Part shown: positions 25,956 to 35,784 of the stretch, piece after piece
Position numbering within the stretch: the first letter of the stretch is position 1
How the letters are laid out: each line of letters opens with the position of its first letter
Assembly: GCF_017115165.1 (NCBI RefSeq)
Contig: NZ_JABXKF010000032.1
Coordinates: 62,001-126,000, forward strand
Source of the DNA: Nostoc sp. LPT
Lineage (GTDB): Bacteria; Cyanobacteriota; Cyanobacteriia; Cyanobacteriales; Nostocaceae
Direction of reading: 5' to 3'
DNA: 64,000 nucleotides
Made by a program: the position numbers and the translations under genes
The notes under the pieces: model-generated
Databases searched by the model: none
Told to the model about the DNA's origin: nothing
What the model saw: only the letters and a program-made list of their open reading frames with translations

Positions 25956-27014
25956 ATGAACTCCACAACCAAATCTAAGGAATTTGAACAAAACTATTCG
26001 GGGACACTTTCAGATTATGTAACTGCGATCGCTTGGTCGCCACAAGGTCAAACTTTAGCAGCAACTTCCGCCGCCGGTGAAGTAGTTTTGTGGAATGATG
26101 GCGAACTCACAACCTTACAAACAGCTAACGGTAAATCAGTAGACTGTCTCGCCTTTTCGCCAGATGGCAAATTTTTAGCCGTTGGCGGACAAGATGGACA
26201 GGTGAAAATTTGGTGCGACACTGAATTAATCGCGACGTTGGAAAATGCCCCTGCATGGGTTGACAAGTTAGCTTGGAATTACACCAGTAACCAACTGGCT
26301 TTTAGTTTGGGGCGTTACGTCCAAGTCTGGGATGCAGGTACTCGTGAAATTATCGTGACGCTGAATTTTGACAACTCTTCAGTACTGGGTATAGATTGGC
26401 GCATTGATGGGCAATACTTAGCAATTAGTGGTTACAAGGGAGTGAAGATTTGGCATAGTCAAAGCTGGGATGAAGAACCATACAGCTTAGATATGACTAC
26501 TGTCAGTTTAGCGATGGCTTGGTCGCCCGATGGCAAATTCCTGGCTTCTGGCAATATGGATCGTAGTGTCACCGTTTTGGAATGGAACAACCCCGATCCT
26601 TGGGTAATGCGTGGCTTCCCCGGTAAAATTCGCCAATTGGCATGGTCAGAAGCTATAACTAAAGTAGGTGCGCCAATACTGGCATCTTCTAGCGTTGAAG
26701 GTATTGTAGTGTGGGAAAAGCTAGAGGATGATTCTTTAGGTTGGGAAGCACGAGTATTAACTAATCATGTAGGTGTGATTAATGCGATCGCCTTTGCACC
26801 CAAAAGCTTCCTTCTCGCTTCTGCTGCTGCTGACGGCTGGTTATGTTTGTGGAACAAAGCCAAGGAAGTATCCCAAATTATCACAGGTGTCTCAGGAGGA
26901 TTTTCTAGCCTAGCTTGGCATCCCCAAGGTAAGTTACTGGCCGCAGGCGGTGAACAGGGCGAATTAGTTGTATGGTCAAAGGTTTTGCGGGGTCAAGGAT
27001 TTGGGCGTAGTTAA
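25956..27014 (+). CDS. WD40-repeat protein
   Basis: 352 residues built of about seven WD40 repeats, forming one beta-propeller. Repeats are seen from near residue 20 to the end: AIAWSPQGQTLAATSAAGEVVLW, AFSPDGKFLAVGGQDGQVKIW, AWSPDGKFLASGNMDRSVTVL and others, each ending in a WD-like W. No signal peptide or kinase is attached. Propellers of this sort act as binding platforms. It follows the COG0523 GTPase by 111 bp, so it may belong to the zinc response, possibly holding a client protein; that is inference from position only. Confidence 0.85.
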   Translation: MNSTTKSKEFEQNYSGTLSDYVTAIAWSPQGQTLAATSAAGEVVLWNDGELTTLQTANGKSVDCLAFSPDGKFLAVGGQDGQVKIWCDTELIATLENAPAWVDKLAWNYTSNQLAFSLGRYVQVWDAGTREIIVTLNFDNSSVLGIDWRIDGQYLAISGYKGVKIWHSQSWDEEPYSLDMTTVSLAMAWSPDGKFLASGNMDRSVTVLEWNNPDPWVMRGFPGKIRQLAWSEAITKVGAPILASSSVEGIVVWEKLEDDSLGWEARVLTNHVGVINAIAFAPKSFLLASAAADGWLCLWNKAKEVSQIITGVSGGFSSLAWHPQGKLLAAGGEQGELVVWSKVLRGQGFGRS

Positions 27015-27090
27015 GCAATACTCACTAATTAAAGTTGAACCTCGACAATTTATTGGCTATGCTGTATCAGCAAAGGTATCTTTGTAAATT

Positions 27091-27363
27091 ATGAACATTA
27101 TCAAACTGATTCTACTTGCCTGTCCTGCATTTCTGGTATCCATGCTGCTGGTAGTCAATCCAGCAAACGCATCCAGCCTGAAATCTACATACGCTACCCA
27201 AATTGTGACAGTAGTATCTACACAACAAATTCCCGACCTGGTAACACTAAACTTGATTCAAACATCTAATTCGATTATTGATCAACTTGCTTGCAATTGT
27301 GCCAACTGTGTTCAAGCCAAATTTCAGTCACTACAAGGCAAGCTGCCATCAGCAGGTTTTTAA
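27091..27363 (+). CDS. Small secreted protein with CNCANC motif
   Basis: 90 residues. A strong signal peptide (LILLACPAFLVSMLLVV) ends at about PANA-SS, leaving a mature protein of about 64 residues. Near the end, LACNCANCVQA has three cysteines that could bind a metal or form a disulfide. I do not recognise a family. It lies 76 bp after the WD40 gene on the same strand, with a terminator after it, and could be the last gene of the zinc-responsive unit. Not proven to be translated. Confidence 0.5.
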   Translation: MNIIKLILLACPAFLVSMLLVVNPANASSLKSTYATQIVTVVSTQQIPDLVTLNLIQTSNSIIDQLACNCANCVQAKFQSLQGKLPSAGF

Positions 27364-27390
27364 TAAACTTAGGAGTTATAAATATTGTCG

Positions 27391-27415
27391 GGGCACAGCA
27401 TTGCTGTGCCCTTAT
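27391..27415 (+). terminator. Rho-independent terminator
   Basis: gggcacag and ctgtgccc pair around cattg, followed by ttatt, 27 bp after the small secreted protein. A likely end for the COG0523-WD40 transcript, or a repeat hairpin of the same form. Confidence 0.65.
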
Positions 27416-27694
27416 TAATTTTATAAGCTATTTGTACCTAACTATCGCACTGGTTGCGGCATAATTATTTATGATATTCGCTGAAGTTCGCGCCTAAAAA
27501 ACGAGGTAGGAAAGCTGTTAGGTGAATTCCTAGATACTGAGAAAGCTGCTGGTAAGTCAGTGAAGTTGGTACGTTCGCCATCTGCACCTAAGCTGTTAAG
27601 CTCTTGTTAAAAGAGCTAGTCCGGGGATTAGAAAACTTGCTAGAGTGAACGTAGAGTTAGCCTTAATGTCTAATCGCCAAAACCTATACATCTC
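27416..27694. other. Gap before ndhB with an open stretch lacking a start
   Basis: A 35-codon frame ends at 27610 (GKLLGEFLDTEKAAGKS, then VKLVRSPSAPKLLSSC) but has no ATG, GTG or TTG in a good position and I know no family for it. An inverted repeat agctctt/aagagct lies at 27599-27617. The ndhB promoter must be near here. Confidence 0.35.
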
Positions 27695-29299
27695 ATGGAT
27701 TTTGCTAATATTGCATCCCAGCTAAACGCTGGAACGATTTTGCCAGAGGGGATTGTTATTCTCACCCTCTTGGGGGTTTTGATTGTTGATTTGATTTTGG
27801 GGCGTACATCCGCACGCTGGATTGGATATCTAGCGATCACAGGTTTATTTGCTTCGATTGTCGCCCTATATTTTCAATGGGACGCTCCTAATCCCATCGG
27901 TTTTACCGGTAGCTTTAATAGTGATGACCTGAGTATCGTCTTTCGCGGTATTATTGCCTTGTCTGCGATCGCGACTATACTGATGTCAATTCGCTACGTT
28001 GAGCAGAGCGGCACCGCTTTAGCTGAATTCATCGCTATTTTGCTAAGTGCTACTTTAGGAGGGATGTTTTTATCCGGGGCTAGTGAGTTGGTGATGATTT
28101 TCATCTCCCTAGAAACCCTGAGTATCTCCTCTTACTTGTTAACAGGTTATACCAAGCGTGACCCCCGCTCCAATGAAGCGGCGCTGAAATACTTGTTAAT
28201 TGGAGCTTCCAGTACGGCAATATTTTTGTACGGTGTATCACTGCTGTATGGACTATCTGGAGGACAAACTGAACTAAGTGCGATCGCTAATGGCATTGCC
28301 ACAGCGAAAGTCGGACAATCTTTAGGTTTAGTGATTGCCCTGGTTTTTGCGATCGCAGGTATTGGCTTCAAAATCTCCGCTGCACCCTTCCACCAGTGGA
28401 CACCAGACGTTTACGAAGGCGCTCCCACCCCAGTGATTGCCTTTTTATCTGTCGGTTCCAAAGCAGCTGGGTTTGCCCTAGCTATCCGCTTGCTAACAAC
28501 AGCCTTCCCCCTTGTTGCTGACGAGTGGAGGTTTGTCTTCACAGCTCTTGCCGTTCTCAGCATGATCTTGGGTAACGTAGTCGCCCTAGCCCAAACCAGC
28601 ATGAAACGGATGCTAGCTTATTCATCCATTGCCCAAGCTGGGTTTGTGATGATTGGCTTGATTGCTGGTACACAGGCAGGATACGCCAGTATGATATTTT
28701 ACCTATTGGTTTACCTGTTCATGAACCTGTGCGGCTTTACCTGCATCATCCTGTTCTCACTACGAACAGGAACCGACCAGATTGCCGAATACTCTGGCTT
28801 ATATCAAAAAGACCCACTCCTAACACTGGGGTTGAGTGTCGCCCTGCTTTCTTTGGGTGGTATTCCACCATTGGCTGGGTTTTTCGGCAAGATTTACTTA
28901 TTCTGGGCTGGTTGGCAAGCAGGACTTTATTGGTTAGTTTTGTTGGGCTTAGTCACCAGCGTAGTCTCCATTTATTACTACATTCGCGTAGTCAAGATGA
29001 TGGTAGTCAAAGAACCCCATGAAATGTCCGACGTGGTGAAGAATTATCCACAAGTGCGTTGGGATTTGCCTGGGCTAAGACCTTTACAGGTCGGGTTGAT
29101 AGTAACATTAATTGCCACTTCCATAGCAGGGATTTTGTCAAATCCACTGTTTACATTGGCTAACAATTCCATCTCCCATACCCCATTTTTGCAAGCAACA
29201 ATCAACAGTAATCTAAAAGCAGAAAATCAACTGCTTTTGCCAAAGTTAGATTCGGTTAGTCAGTCTCAACCCTCAGTTGATTCTACTGCTAAGATTTAA
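27695..29299 (+). CDS. ndhB: NAD(P)H-quinone oxidoreductase subunit 2 (NdhB)
   Basis: 534 residues with about 14 membrane helices of the proton-pumping antiporter type. The signature [34 protein letters not shown] is characteristic, as are [24 protein letters not shown] and [19 protein letters not shown]. NdhB is a core membrane-arm subunit of the NDH-1 complex of thylakoid membranes used in cyclic electron flow, respiration and CO2 uptake. The C-terminus is extended by about 40 polar residues. A convergent terminator follows. Confidence 0.96.
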   Translation: MDFANIASQLNAGTILPEGIVILTLLGVLIVDLILGRTSARWIGYLAITGLFASIVALYFQWDAPNPIGFTGSFNSDDLSIVFRGIIALSAIATILMSIRYVEQSGTALAEFIAILLSATLGGMFLSGASELVMIFISLETLSISSYLLTGYTKRDPRSNEAALKYLLIGASSTAIFLYGVSLLYGLSGGQTELSAIANGIATAKVGQSLGLVIALVFAIAGIGFKISAAPFHQWTPDVYEGAPTPVIAFLSVGSKAAGFALAIRLLTTAFPLVADEWRFVFTALAVLSMILGNVVALAQTSMKRMLAYSSIAQAGFVMIGLIAGTQAGYASMIFYLLVYLFMNLCGFTCIILFSLRTGTDQIAEYSGLYQKDPLLTLGLSVALLSLGGIPPLAGFFGKIYLFWAGWQAGLYWLVLLGLVTSVVSIYYYIRVVKMMVVKEPHEMSDVVKNYPQVRWDLPGLRPLQVGLIVTLIATSIAGILSNPLFTLANNSISHTPFLQATINSNLKAENQLLLPKLDSVSQSQPSVDSTAKI

Positions 29300-29328
29300 C
29301 CGATTATCCATCAAACTTTATACTCAAA

Positions 29329-29362
29329 AAACGCCTGTTTGCAAATTAGCAGACAGGCGTTT
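29329..29362. terminator. Bidirectional terminator after ndhB
   Basis: aaacgcctgtttgc and gcagacaggcgttt form a 14-bp stem (one T-G pair) around aaatta. It ends the ndhB transcript and that of the kinase on the opposite strand. Confidence 0.8.
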
Positions 29363-29387
29363 ATCATATCTTTTAAATTAAATTTAA

Positions 29388-30776
29388 TCAGACTGAGTTA
29401 ATAGGTATCTTAATTACAAATTCTGCACCTTTTCCTGGAACCGAAAAACAGCTAAGTTGTCCGTTATGTTTTTCAACTATAATCTGATAGCTTATATATA
29501 GCCCTAATCCAGTGCCTTTGCCAACTGCTTTCGTGGTAAAAAACGGATCGAATAGCTTTGAGCGAACTTGTTCATTTATACCTAAACCATTATCAGCAAT
29601 AGTAACCTCTATCCAGTTTTGATCGATTAACTCAGTTTTTATTTGAATTTTAGGATTATTCTCTGCGAATTCTTGATTGTCAGTAGTTTGTGGATTTATT
29701 GCTGACCTTTGACCATTATTAGCCGACGCCTCCAGTGAATCGATCGCATTAGCAAGAATATTAATAAACACTTGGTTAAGTTCACCAGGATAGCAAGTTA
29801 CATTCGGCAGTTGACTGTATTTTTTGATGACTTTGATTTCTGGGTACTCATGCCTAGTTTGCAGGCGATGTTCTAAAATCATTAAACTACTATCAATTCC
29901 TTCATGAATATTAACTTGCTTAAATTCTGCTTCATCAAGTCTGGAAAAGTTACGTAGTGATTTAACAATTTCTTGAATGCGTTCTGTTCCCACTTTCATC
30001 GACTGGAAGAGTTTAGTTATATCTTGAATCAGAAAATCTAAGTCTATTTCTTCTACTTTATCTTGGATTTCTGGAGGAATATTTGGACAAAGTTGTTGAT
30101 AAATTTGCACCAATGTTAGTAAATCTTGAGTGTATTTATGGGCGTGGTGAAGATTCCCATAAATAAAACTTACAGGGTTATTAATTTCATGGGCAATACC
30201 AGCGACCATCTGACCTAAACTAGACATTTTTTCAGCTTGGATAAGCTGAGTTTGGGTAAGTTGTAGTTCGTTTAGTGTTTCTTGTAAAGCAGTTGTACGT
30301 TCCTCAACCCGAATTTCTAGCTCTTGATTCGCTTTCCAAAGCGCTTCCTCCGCTTGTTTTCGTCTCTGCACTTCCTTTCCTAATTCATCGATTTTTTCGT
30401 TTAAAAGAACGAAATTACTGCTGGCCAGGTTTCTATTTTCCAAGCGTAAGAGAATTAAAGCTGAAGATTCAGGAGACCAAGGTTGAATAACTGCTCCTTG
30501 ACTACGACATATTAACGTTTGTCCATCATTCTTTCGGAAAGTCAAGGAGCCAATAACCATTGCCCTGCTACTTGAACAAGCTTGTAGGTACTTTACAATA
30601 TCGTTGACAGGCTCACTTACAAGTTCAAACAGCATTATTTCCCGCAGTTCCTGACGGCGTAACCCCAGCATATCTGTTACTGGTTGATTCGTAGCTAACA
30701 ACTGACCTTCTCCACTCACCAGGAGTAAAGGTTCTGGTAGAACTCTGGCAAGTTCAAGAAATTGTTCAGGAGTCAT
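29388..30776 (-). CDS. PAS-domain sensor histidine kinase
   Basis: 462 residues, cytoplasmic (no membrane helix). PAS at 10-110 ([18 protein letters not shown]), a coiled coil (125-185), then HisKA with the phosphoacceptor H196 in [14 protein letters not shown], and a HATPase domain with N ([11 protein letters not shown]), DNGLGI, and GTGLGLYIS boxes intact. This kinase is of the same subgroup as the ones at 31595, 33829 and 38482: all share AHEINNP..FI.GN and EIDLDFL..D. No response regulator is next to it on the strand. The signal is not known. Confidence 0.9.
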   Translation of the reverse strand: MTPEQFLELARVLPEPLLLVSGEGQLLATNQPVTDMLGLRRQELREIMLFELVSEPVNDIVKYLQACSSSRAMVIGSLTFRKNDGQTLICRSQGAVIQPWSPESSALILLRLENRNLASSNFVLLNEKIDELGKEVQRRKQAEEALWKANQELEIRVEERTTALQETLNELQLTQTQLIQAEKMSSLGQMVAGIAHEINNPVSFIYGNLHHAHKYTQDLLTLVQIYQQLCPNIPPEIQDKVEEIDLDFLIQDITKLFQSMKVGTERIQEIVKSLRNFSRLDEAEFKQVNIHEGIDSSLMILEHRLQTRHEYPEIKVIKKYSQLPNVTCYPGELNQVFINILANAIDSLEASANNGQRSAINPQTTDNQEFAENNPKIQIKTELIDQNWIEVTIADNGLGINEQVRSKLFDPFFTTKAVGKGTGLGLYISYQIIVEKHNGQLSCFSVPGKGAEFVIKIPINSV

Positions 30777-30862
30777 GGGGCTTCAACTTTCACGGTTTGA
30801 CTCTAGTTTACATATCTGCACTAAGCTTAATTCTGGAGTTATTTTGTTTGATGGTGAAGGAT

Positions 30863-31405
30863 TTACACAGATTCTAGTCCCCTAAAGTATTCTCGACCTT
30901 CTGCATCTTCTGCCTCTTCTGTAAGTTTTAAGTAAACAATAACTTTACATCCAGAATAGCCTTGTGCTATCGTCTCTTGCAATTCTACTTTCGCATATCC
31001 TAGATTATTAGCTGCGATCGTTCCAAAAACGTTTGAAGTCATCATGCACATGGCAGGGCGATTAAGTACTTTGTCGCCAAATGGGCAAACACGGTTGCCA
31101 AAGACAATTTTTTCATCATTCTGCTCAATAACATAAAAATCGCCCTGGATTCGTTTTTTTAAATCAATCAAGACATCAGCTACCTGCTTACGAGAAAGGT
31201 TAGAGATTTCCAGGGCAGATTTATAATCTTGGTTAATCTGCCTCCCCATCCTTTCACCAACAACGCTAATAAATCCCGAAGCTTCTTCTAAACCAACTAC
31301 ATCCTGTAAAGTACCAGATAATTCTCTAATTAATGTACGTAAAAATATATCGCGTTCCAAAGAAAGATTAAGCGTAGCTATTGAGTGCTTAGGTGCATCG
31401 ATCAT
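30863..31405 (-). CDS. MetOD1-like cytosolic sensor/output protein
   Basis: From the ATG at 31405 (MIDAPKHS), 180 residues. The N-terminal half is helical ([21 protein letters not shown]), the rest has [33 protein letters not shown] and [39 protein letters not shown] recognise the cysteine pattern and GYAKVxxxxTIAxGxxxC as the metanogen-output domain type (MetOD1), found beside histidine kinases. Cys residues could bind a metal or cluster. It is on the same strand as the kinase cluster and probably works with one of them. Not certain. Confidence 0.6.
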   Translation of the reverse strand: MIDAPKHSIATLNLSLERDIFLRTLIRELSGTLQDVVGLEEASGFISVVGERMGRQINQDYKSALEISNLSRKQVADVLIDLKKRIQGDFYVIEQNDEKIVFGNRVCPFGDKVLNRPAMCMMTSNVFGTIAANNLGYAKVELQETIAQGYSGCKVIVYLKLTEEAEDAEGREYFRGLESV

Positions 31406-31594
31406 AAATTTTGAAGATACAATCTTGGAAATACAGTTATATATAGAGTTCCCCAAAATGCCTCTAAAGTAACTACTTAATCTTTTTATTCTGAGAATTT
31501 AAGGTAGGAAGTACAAATAATTTTGTTACTATAACTTGCTAATATATTGAACATTTATTTTTTAAATAGTTTATTAATTCATATTTTTGCTACT

Positions 31595-32632
31595 TTAATA
31601 AATAGGTATAATGATTATAAACTCAGAACCTTTTCCTAATACAGAATTTACTTCTAGAGTTCCTTTATGTTTTTGGACAATTATTTGATAAGCAATTGAT
31701 AATCCTAATCCTGTTCCCACAGATTTTGTTGTGAATAAATGATCGAACATTTTTTGCTGAACATCAGCCGATATTCCCACCCCATTATCTTGAATCCGAA
31801 TCGAGACATGATTTTTATCTTCAGTGAGGGCAGTATGAATTGTAATTTGATTGGGATTTAGCTTAATATCATTAAAATTAAGTCCAGCAGTAGACTCATC
31901 TAAAGCATCAATGGCATTTGCCAAGAGATTCATAAATACCTGATTCAATTGTCCCGGAAAGCATTCTACTAAGGGAAATTCTTCGTAATATTGAACTACT
32001 TGAATAGCAGGACGAATCTTATTCGCTTATAAACGGTGCTTGAGAATGAGGAGAGTACTCTTAATACCTTCATGAATATTAAAGAGAATTTTTTGTTCTG
32101 TATCTGCTCTAGAGAAAATTAGTAGGCTGTGGCTAATATTGGAAATACGATCTGTACCTTCTCTCATTGAGGAAATGAGTTTAGGTAGATCCTCGCGCAC
32201 GTATTCTAGGTCAATCATTTCGATTGTTTTTTGAATTTGCTGAGATGTTTTGGGATAGGTCTGCTGATAGAGGTCAATTAGATGTAATAAATTATCAATA
32301 TACTCTTTAGCCGGAGTCAGATTAGCTGCAATAAAGCCAACTGGGTTGTTAATTTCATGAGCTACATCTGCTACCATGCTTCCCAAAGTAGACATTTTAT
32401 TCTCCATTATCTGAAGATTAAGAAGCATTATTTCTAGCTCATGGCTTCTTTCTTCTAACTTATTTTGATATTCCTTTAATTCATCAATTACTCTCCTGAG
32501 CAAACATTCTTTTTTTCGATTTTTTTCTTCAAGTTTTATCCGGTCAGATTCAGAGCGCTCTAATTTTTTTTGGAGAATTCTATTGGCTTTTTTTAATTCA
32601 TTAATTTCTTTTTGGTAATCTAAAATTTCCAT
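31595..32632 (-). pseudogene. Histidine kinase interrupted by one in-frame TAA
   Basis: One reading frame runs from the ATG at 32632 to the stop at 31595, broken only by a TAA at 32029-32027. The first 201 codons hold a coiled coil and HisKA (H92 in [14 protein letters not shown]) and end ILKHRL; after the stop the same frame continues IRPAIQVVQYYEEF, then GQLNQVFMNLLANAIDAL and the ATPase with GTGLGLS. The paralogue at 33829 has Lys at the stop position (HRLKASEARPDIQV), so AAA to TAA is the simplest cause. It may be a true pseudogene, a read-through site, or a sequencing error. Six bp after FIST gene. Confidence 0.85.
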
Positions 32633-32638
32633 TAGCTT

Positions 32639-33790
32639 TTACTGATTTCCCAAAATTAAAGTTACAAAAGTTTCATTGTGAAATTGCGTTTGGCTAATTC
32701 CATCTATAGGAGCAATTTCTCCATAATAATAAAATCCACAGGCAGGTAAATAGTCACTCAGACAAAGTTTCGTATTTTGATATTCTTCTTGTGCCCTAGT
32801 ACCAAGTATTTGCCGACGAGCTACACATGAAAAAAATAAAACAGCACTTGGTTGTGTACCAGGATAATTATCTAAGGCATTCATAAATGATGCTTTGGAA
32901 GCTGCCAAAATATCTTCATAAGCTGCTTCAGAAATCTGGATAATTGCTCGATCGGGAATATCTCCAAAAAAGGTTATGCTACTAGATTCTTGATTGTAAG
33001 CAATAGGTGCTCTTATATAAAAATTGTCTTCATTCTCATCAAAGACTGCTAGTGGATATTCCATTGAAGGAGGAAGCAAACCTAAATAATGATGATAAAA
33101 ATCTAAAGCTGGTTTACCATCTATTTCATAGACTATGTTTTTATCTACTTTAGTCACTTTGCTTGTTTGACCAATAGGATGCCAACCACTTGCAACAGCA
33201 TGAGAAAACAATATTGTGCCGGAAAAAAGCAGAATTGGTACAGAATCACTTAATACTTCTGTTTGAAAAAATTGATATGTACTTTGATATCTTGATTGAT
33301 CACCTGCTAAACCACCGAATATCGGCACATATTGACCAAGAGCTAGCTTTAAGCCATTCAATATAGAGACACCACTAGTTGTGAGGCTCTCTGGATGAGT
33401 TAAGCATAGCTTTGGAGGTGCGGTACTTTTTGCTTTGGCTTGCTCCACAGCTTGTTTAGTTGCAGTAATTGGATCGTCTGAAACTTTGCGTCCAACTCCT
33501 GCATAAATTTCAATTTCGTCTGAACAAAACAACATCAAAGTGATTGAATCTTGCTGAAACTCTAAGACTGAAGAAATTTCTCCATCTGTTGTTCCACCAA
33601 TCAACTCAATCCCCGGAAAAACCCGATCGATTTGCTGCAAAATGAGAGAATGATCGAAGTCAATTGCAGCAAAAATAATCCCAGCTTTTGGTATATTTCC
33701 TGCAAGAGAACTGGCACATTGCTGAAGAACTTCTTCAACTGCTGCTAAAGAATCTGGATCGTTACTGTGACCTACTACTACCTTGAACAT
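32639..33790 (-). CDS. FIST-domain sensor protein
   Basis: 383 residues made of FIST_N (about 1-200: MFKVVVGHSNDPDSLAAVEEV, IGGTTDGEISS, GGLAGDQS) and FIST_C (about 220-370: SMEYPLAVFDENEDNFYIRAP, VLFFSCVARRQILG, ACGFYYYGEIAP). FIST proteins are thought to sense small ligands, possibly amino acids, and pass the signal to kinases. It lies between a response-regulator/kinase gene (38 bp upstream) and the interrupted kinase (6 bp downstream), so this is one sensor operon in which FIST would feed the two kinases. No membrane helix. Confidence 0.9.
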   Translation of the reverse strand: MFKVVVGHSNDPDSLAAVEEVLQQCASSLAGNIPKAGIIFAAIDFDHSLILQQIDRVFPGIELIGGTTDGEISSVLEFQQDSITLMLFCSDEIEIYAGVGRKVSDDPITATKQAVEQAKAKSTAPPKLCLTHPESLTTSGVSILNGLKLALGQYVPIFGGLAGDQSRYQSTYQFFQTEVLSDSVPILLFSGTILFSHAVASGWHPIGQTSKVTKVDKNIVYEIDGKPALDFYHHYLGLLPPSMEYPLAVFDENEDNFYIRAPIAYNQESSSITFFGDIPDRAIIQISEAAYEDILAASKASFMNALDNYPGTQPSAVLFFSCVARRQILGTRAQEEYQNTKLCLSDYLPACGFYYYGEIAPIDGISQTQFHNETFVTLILGNQ

Positions 33791-33828
33791 AAATTTATTA
33801 TGTTGATAAACGTAACTTACTACAATTA

Positions 33829-35148
33829 TTAAATGGGAAGTTTAATGATAAACTCTGAACCTTGCCCTATTGATGAATTTACCTCTAGAGTTCCTCCATG
33901 TTTTTCGACAACAATTTGACGGGCAATTGATAACCCTAATCCTGTACCTTGACCCACAGGCTTGGTGGTGAATAAATAGTCAAAGATTTTTTGTTGGACA
34001 CCAGCCGACATTCCTATGCCATTATCTTTAATCCTAATCAAGATATAATTTTTCTCTTCAGTGAGAGTAGTTTGAATCAAAATTTGATTAGGATTTGCTT
34101 CAATCTCCATATAGGTAAGTCCTACATTAGACTCCTCTAAAGCATCAATAGCATTAGCTAATAAATTCATAAATACCTGATTTAGTTGTCCGATAAAACA
34201 TTCTAATTCTGGCAATATATCGTAATCTCTAATTACTTGAATATCGGGTCGAGCTTCAGATGCTTTTAAACGGTGTTTGAGAATCATAATTGTACTGTCT
34301 ATGCCATCATGAATATTGCAAGAAACTTTGCGATCGCTATCTGCTCGAGAAAAGGTTCTCAAGCTGGTACTAATGTTGCGAATGCGCTGAACTCCTTCTT
34401 TCATTGAGGAAATTAAATTAGGTAGATCGGCAAGTATATACTTCAAATCTATCGCTGCAATTTCCTCTTTAATTTCTGGAACTGGATTAGGATAATGCTG
34501 CTGATAGAGGTCAATAATGTTAATCATGTCTTGGAAATATACTGAAGCGTGTCCAAGATTGCCATGAATGAAACCAACTGGATTATTAATTTCATGAGCA
34601 ACTCCTGCTACTAATTGACCAAGGGCAGACATTTTTTCTGTCTGTACAAGCTGAAGTTGAGACTCTTGTAAGTCTTTTAATACCCTGGATAATGCTGATG
34701 TCCTTTCTAAAACTCGTTTCTCTAAAGTTTTTGTGAGATTTCGTAATTGAAGATGGGTTTTAATTCTAGCTAATAATTCTTCTTCATGAAAGGGTTTTGT
34801 GATGTAATCAACTGCTCCTATATTTAGACCCTTTACCTTACTATGAGTATCAGAATTGGCTGTCATAAAAATTACGGGGATATCACAAGTAGCTGAATTT
34901 TCTTTCAGTCTTTTACAAGTTTCAAATCCATCTATTCCTGGCATCATAACATCTAATAAAATTAAATCAGGAAGTTGAAACTCAACCTGCTTAAGTGCTC
35001 TTTCTCCATTATTTTCTGTGATAACTTTAAAGCCTACATTAGTTAATATATTAAAGACAATTTCTAAATTAGTAGTAGTATCATCTACCACTAGGATTAA
35101 ACTATCTTCTGGGGTATAAAGAATTCTCATATCTGGTTTTTCATTCAT
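33829..35148 (-). CDS. Hybrid response regulator-histidine kinase
   Basis: 439 residues. An N-terminal receiver (18-130) has phospho-Asp66 in LILLDVMMPG and Lys118 in ITKPF; a coiled coil follows, then HisKA with H185 in [14 protein letters not shown] and a complete HATPase (NLLANAIDAL, IKDNGIGM, GTGLGLSIA). The receiver-first order is common in cyanobacteria and may let an upstream kinase control this one. It is the first gene of a minus-strand operon with the FIST sensor. A long gap separates it from the divergent terpene synthase gene. Confidence 0.92.
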   Translation of the reverse strand: MNEKPDMRILYTPEDSLILVVDDTTTNLEIVFNILTNVGFKVITENNGERALKQVEFQLPDLILLDVMMPGIDGFETCKRLKENSATCDIPVIFMTANSDTHSKVKGLNIGAVDYITKPFHEEELLARIKTHLQLRNLTKTLEKRVLERTSALSRVLKDLQESQLQLVQTEKMSALGQLVAGVAHEINNPVGFIHGNLGHASVYFQDMINIIDLYQQHYPNPVPEIKEEIAAIDLKYILADLPNLISSMKEGVQRIRNISTSLRTFSRADSDRKVSCNIHDGIDSTIMILKHRLKASEARPDIQVIRDYDILPELECFIGQLNQVFMNLLANAIDALEESNVGLTYMEIEANPNQILIQTTLTEEKNYILIRIKDNGIGMSAGVQQKIFDYLFTTKPVGQGTGLGLSIARQIVVEKHGGTLEVNSSIGQGSEFIIKLPI

Positions 35149-35784
35149 ATATTTAAATTAATTTTATTTATTCATTATTAGTTATTCCCTATTTGCTCTG
35201 CGAGCGCAGCTAAGTCCCCTATATTTTATTGGCATACTGACTGCAAATTTATCGTCTGACAACCCTATAGTTCCCAAAAACTCTGATAACACCAACATTT
35301 TCAGACTAAATTGCCCTATGCAACCAACAGACCTATCTATCGCTATAGCATGGAAATTAACCACTCATCTGTACTTTCACTAAAGTTGAAAATCCTCTTT
35401 CATGAAGCGAACGCTTTAAAATTAGTTATTATTACCCTTGTCTTTTTATAAAAGTAGCGGTATTAAAGTTCAAGATTGTTGATGCCATAAGTTAATTTTT
35501 TTAGTTAGTCAATAGTATTTATCATGAGTCTTTATAGATATAAACTTTTTATCAAAAAAATATAATTCTGGAGAATTTCAGTAAAGTTACGGTTATGCTT
35601 TTAAAGAAAACATTGAAGAATACTGTTTAAGTTAGGAAATATTCAGATAGATTTATACACCACTAACAGTGATGCAAATATGATTTGCACACTATATAGC
35701 ATCTGGTGTTTTAGCTAATTCTTTTCAAGGAATTGTCATAGGCTCTCTATGAGTGAGTCTATTGATTTTGTTCTCCTGTAATTC
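35149..35784. other. Divergent regulatory gap between kinase operon and terpene synthase
   Basis: 636 AT-rich bases between two divergent genes, so promoters for both lie here. I see no clean inverted repeat or known box. A short minus-strand frame at 35182-35364 has no domain and I do not call it. Confidence 0.45.

Noticed and set aside
35182-35364. 60-codon minus-strand frame upstream of the hybrid kinase
   Set aside because: No similarity recognised, weak start, lies in a promoter gap.
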